Shown here one piece after another: positions 59,728-64,000 of a stretch of DNA of 64,000 nt; within the stretch, counting starts at the first letter, position 1, and every line of letters begins with the position of its first letter. Source of the DNA: Triops longicaudatus (taxonomy: Eukaryota; Arthropoda; Branchiopoda; Notostraca; Triopsidae); the NCBI GenBank assembly GCA_022885665.1, contig JAGQDJ010000031.1, positions 186,001 to 250,000 of the forward strand, written 5' to 3'. The translations under genes and the position numbers were made by a program. Below the pieces are notes generated by a model. That model ran no database searches, had not been told where the DNA came from, and saw only the letters and a list, made by a program, of their open reading frames with translations.

Positions 59728-62700
59728 ATGGCGAATAGTGGGACGTTTTATGAGTTCCTGCTCAAAGAAAGTTTTCCCTCGAAAGAAGCTTGTTCTCTGC
59801 TTCAATGTTCGAGCTATACAATCCCTTTTTCGTCAAGTTCCAACGATCGTGCGAAACAGGTATTATTTATTAAAAAATAGCAATTCGATCTTATTAAAAT
59901 CTTATCTCACTTTCGTTTTTCTAACAGAGCAAGCAAGTAAGTGCGATAATTGGCGTAATTAATGCGAATCTAAATGACACCCAAAAGAGGTAAAGAAAGA
60001 CGTTACACAAATCAGACGTTTTCATTCTTATATATTTTAATTTCTAAATAATAATAATATAAAAGCATGTTTTTTATAGGTACGATGGGATTTGGTTATT
60101 ATCCATCCTTCTTCCACAATGTTCTTGGGATGTCTTTACGGAAAATGCGTTGTCTTGGGCTCAGCAAATCGTCCGGGCTATTCAAACGTCAGATGACGAC
60201 CAGTTAACTCGTCTAGCCGCGAAAGTTATGGGTAAAAGCTGTATTTCCCATTGTCCTTCACGAATAAAATTACTAATTTTTGAATACTGTTAGGTGAACT
60301 TTTGAAAATTACGGAACAGTTTCCGGATCTTTCGCGCCAATTTAGCTCGTCTTTAGTAAACCAACTAGCCTCCACTCTAACAGACGTTAAACTCGCCTCC
60401 AAAACTGCGTGTCTACCGGAAATTTTTGCTTGTTTGCGTTCCTTAATGAAAAGCTTCAACGGACCGTGTGGGCCGGCTAAAGTAATTCAAATTGTAACCA
60501 TTTCTTGACTATTGCTGATATTTTTTTATTATTATTTTTCAAGGCGTCGATTGAAAAATTTGTGTTGGGCTTACTGGACCGGAATTTCGCTCTGACTCAT
60601 TTTGACTTGTTAGCCGACTGCTTTACCTTGTTACCACAGTTAGGAGGAGGCGGGGTCCAAGGGGTAGCCTATAAGACAAACTGGACAATGTATACTTCCC
60701 AATTGATGGGCTCCGCTCAAGAAAGTTTGAATGAACTTTTTGAAGGACGTTTTGAACTAGAGGTTTGTTACTGAAGTATAATAACATTATTTACAAGTAG
60801 TAAGTTGATACTTCTGCTAGACAGTAAGTGGCATGAGATTACTTTTTAAGTGACAACTAGAAGTACATTAGAAATAAGCTAAGATTAATTAGTGAAATTG
60901 TATTTATAAAAACAACTAGTTAAAGAATGATATTGTAACCCGTAAATAGCACATTTTTATTCTTACTCGTAGTCTTATACGGAACGGGCCGAAAAACTGT
61001 CTTTACCGAAGATCGATTCTTCCGAGCCTTTGCAGCGCTATTTAAGCATAAAACAACGTTTTTGCAACATACTGCATTGTTTGGCAAAATCCTTAAGGTA
61101 AATCACTATTGTAATGTAAAACACAATCTTAAGAACTGTGATTGTAGTGTTCCATTTTTGGCTGCGAAAGTTATTCCGTACGAAGAAATTTCGGCACTTA
61201 TTGTCCGAACGTTGTCAGTGCAGCCCAAAGTTTGCGTTGGTAAAGGCTTGGAAGGGGATTATTTGGCTACCTTGCTCCCAGATCTGCACATAAGTGCACT
61301 CAAACTCATGCCGGCTTTAGCTGCTGCATTAAGAAGTTGTGCAGCTTCGGAGACTCATATTTGGTGGCAATTGTGGGCTCGCGTTCTTCAGTACACACAG
61401 CCTACTCATCGTCAACTTGGACAGGAACGACCTTACGGGTAATTAACTTCCTTCATTTTTTATATAGTTTTACAAGTTTATTTTCATTTGTAGCAGAACC
61501 TAAACGTATGATAGTGATCTATTTCACGGATTAAAAATTACGGTATGTTTACAGTTTGTAAGCTAAACCTATTGATACGCCTAAAGATTTGTGAAGAGTT
61601 AAACAAAAAAAAACCAACAATAATAAATAAAAAAAACTTACGTTATGTTTTTATAAAACATATACTGTTTAGTACTCTTTGGTGAGGAGATTATTCGTCA
61701 TTTTTACTCGGATGTCAACTAATCCCAGGTTTAATTGTTTTACGAAGAACTAATTTTATGAAGAAATTAGTTCTGCATCGACCAGCTGTGTTCTGCATCG
61801 TGCCTTGAAACCTTCAAATCTCATGAGCAGACAACCCTAAATTGGTCGAAAATCGTAAAACATTCTCGAATACTAATTTATTTGCTATCTCAACCCATTA
61901 TTTGCTTGAATTATCTAGTTTATTGTGTTTCTGTAGTTAGTTAAAGATATTTCTTTTACTAGGAAACTGCGTGCGGTAGTGTATGAAGTCGTAGTTTGGT
62001 GTATGAAAACACGCAGTGTTGTTTGCGTGCCGAATAGGTGGACCCAAGAAATGATCACACAAGCACTGTATGACACTTCGATTGACAAAGAAATTGTCAA
62101 GCTCCAAGTATGTAAACGATTTTTCAACTATTTTTTTCTATTCCAGTAAGCTGTAAGTATTACCAGTTTTTATAGTATCGTTTAATTCTCGATCTTTGTT
62201 TTCTGACAGCAGTATTCTGTTTACTAAATTTGATGTCCTAGCATATCCGTTGGAAACTTATTCCCAATTATTCCTAGTTTATTAATTATTAAATGAATTA
62301 ATTAGTTATTGTTTCACTTTCGACTTCGGTATTTGTTTTTCTTTTTCTTTCTAATTATTTGTAACTTGTAGTCTACCACTCCAACGTCAGGCCCATCACC
62401 CAACAAAAAAAAGCGTGGAGCAGATATCACTCATGTAGCCTCCTTGAGACAAAAGACTGATGAAACGGCCAACAGTCTGGTGTGTGAAGCTGCGTTAACT
62501 TTCCTTTCAGTTGTTTTGTCGACTTCAAGCAATTTGATTAGCTCCTTGCAATACCAAGTAAAATGGATCCATTTATCTTGAATTGCAATATAATACAATC
62601 GTGGTTTGTATTTTTTTTTAAAGAGTATTCAAACTCAAATTCTCGCGACCCTAGAAAGCGCAAAGAAAAGCCCTGGCAGATTTAGTATTCCTTTCGAAGT

Positions 62701-63783
62701 CGTGGCTTGCCGGAAAGCCTTGTATACTGTACTGCGTAGTCTGCTGTTGTTTTCCAATCCCAGAGTCCCAACACCCTTGAATCACTTGATTGATCTGTTG
62801 GATCACGGAATGCGTGATGCTGACGTTGAGGTAACTTGATTGTTGTATTCCGCGTGATATTTTTATTTGCCTTTTCTGAATGTTTTTTCATATGCACTCT
62901 ATTTTTAATCGAATTTGGAATGTAGATTTAAAGACTTCTTTTTATTACTATTATTTTTAATATTCTTCTAGGTAAGCTTCTTATGCGAGGAAATCATGGC
63001 TATTGCGAGGACCAGGACACAACCCTCTAGGCCTACGTGGAATTTCCCAACTGAGGGATCGCAACCTGCTGTTTTTCAAGAATCTGTAAAGGGAACTGGT
63101 AACAGTGATGCTGCAGAGGAAGAGGTCATATATCCTACAAATGATTCAGAAAGGGAAGCCAGCAGTGTGACCGAGGAGGTGGACAAGGAAACGCCAGCCC
63201 TGAATATGGAAGTATCAGAACCAGTAGAAGAGCCTACAGTACTAGAAGTAGCAGACAACAGCCAAGAACCTTCCCATCAGGCTGAAGAGGCGACCTTAGA
63301 GCTTCGCTTGTCGCCTGAGAATAGCGAAGAAGAAGAGAATTTAACAAAAGACCAGGGACAAAGCGAAGATGAAGTTATGTTTGAAGAGGAGATTGTTGTC
63401 TTGGAAGGGCCGTCCACAGCAGAAATTGCGACTGAGAAACAAAAAGTTGTTGCAGTCACGCAGAAACGAACAGTTGAAACTGTTACAAACGCAAGAGAAA
63501 AAGCCATTCAGGTACGAAAGTACTAAGAAAATATAAAACTTTTCAAGTTCTTTTCCTTGTCAGCTTTGTTGCGTATTTTAAATTATTACTTATTAACTTA
63601 AACTTATTTTCTATTTATTTGTATGTGTTTTTTTCCTGTTTTTCTATGTGTACTTTTTTGCTTTATAATTTATTCACGTTTCTTCGTATGTTTTAGGAAG
63701 AGGAAGAAGTTGTTAGTGAAGAAGTAGAAATGATGTTGGCTGCTTTTGTGGATGAAAACTCTTCTCCTGTTCCGCCCGAATAA
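59728..63783 (+). CDS. PELP1: PELP1/RIX1-like pre-rRNA processing protein
   Basis: Twelve exons (59728-59859, 59928-59989, 60080-60231, 60294-60481, 60544-60762, 60973-61097, 61148-61438, 61963-62107, 62372-62557, 62624-62830, 62972-63511, 63697-63783), 777 residues. The first 560 or so residues are Leu-rich helical-repeat sequence resembling the RIX1 N-terminal domain of PELP1 (for example YDGIWLLSILLPQCSW and NSLVCEAALTFLSVVL). A basic KKKRG stretch sits near residue 450. The last 200 residues are strongly acidic and Pro/Glu-rich, as in PELP1. In yeast Rix1 with Ipi1/Ipi3, and in animals PELP1 with TEX10/WDR18 and SENP3, this complex drives ITS2 removal and release of 60S pre-ribosomes from the nucleolus. 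Vertebrate PELP1 also has LXXLL nuclear-receptor motifs; I did not see a convincing set here. The identification rests on architecture and short motifs, so it is less secure than the other genes. Confidence 0.8.
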
Positions 63784-63802
63784 CCGTGCCGTTTCATGAA
63801 AG

Positions 63803-63808
63803 AATAAA
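63803..63808 (+). terminator. candidate poly(A) signal of PELP1
   Basis: AATAAA 20 nt after the stop codon, with AT-rich sequence to the end of the window. It suggests a very short 3'UTR; nothing else is seen from 63784 to 64000. Confidence 0.5.
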
Positions 63809-64000
63809 AATACAAGTATACATTGCTCTGGAACAGTTCATCATTCGTCATTCGAGTTTCAAGTCTAAAGTCTAAATTAGACGAGCTAATTACACGAGCA
63901 TGCGTGCTACATTATTTAACGAATAATTTAATAAAGGCTATTTTAATAATAAAATAATTACTTTACCGGATGATACTATGGAAATGTTTGCGTATAACTA

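Noticed and set aside
1..64000. tRNA, rRNA, CRISPR or bacterial/viral insert
   Set aside because: I scanned for B-box-like GGTTCGAATCC motifs, conserved rRNA blocks, spaced direct repeats and intron-free viral or bacterial genes and found none that hold up.

Overview
The window is nuclear DNA of an arthropod, most likely a hexapod. All seven genes are split by GT-AG introns, intergenic DNA is AT-rich, and one gene has a ZAD (zinc-finger-associated domain), which is essentially an arthropod invention. The Na,K-ATPase beta subunit is of the nervana type. The exact taxon cannot be read from the sequence. I rebuilt each gene exon by exon from splice sites, and in every gene the intron phases close into one uninterrupted frame.

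Layout: 1-8.1 kb holds no gene I can support, only a foldback MITE and a poly-T run. 8.2-29.9 kb (minus) is FNDC3, a tail-anchored protein with nine FN3 domains, including a 10.4 kb first coding intron. 31.0-36.1 kb (plus) is a beta-PIX Rac/Cdc42 exchange factor with an alternative C-terminus read through an intron. 36.7-39.9 kb (minus) is an SLC16-type monocarboxylate transporter convergent with PIX. 40-46 kb is gene-poor and holds a complete hAT MITE with an 8-bp target duplication and one orphan candidate exon. 46.0-49.6 kb (minus) is a Ulp1/SENP1-like SUMO protease. 49.9-53.6 kb (plus) is the Na,K-ATPase beta subunit, head-to-head with Ulp1. 55.6-59.4 kb (minus) is a ZAD protein with eleven C2H2 fingers. 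59.7-63.8 kb (plus) is a PELP1/RIX1-like ribosome-biogenesis protein, head-to-head with the zinc-finger gene.

The genes serve unrelated cell functions (membrane-anchored FN3 protein, actin/focal-adhesion GEF, monocarboxylate transport, SUMO processing, ion pump, transcription, 60S maturation). What links them is arrangement: two tight divergent promoters of about 320 bp, one of them with a DRE and two E-boxes, a looser divergent FNDC3/PIX pair, and a convergent PIX/transporter pair. I found no rRNA, tRNA, CRISPR array or intact autonomous transposon.
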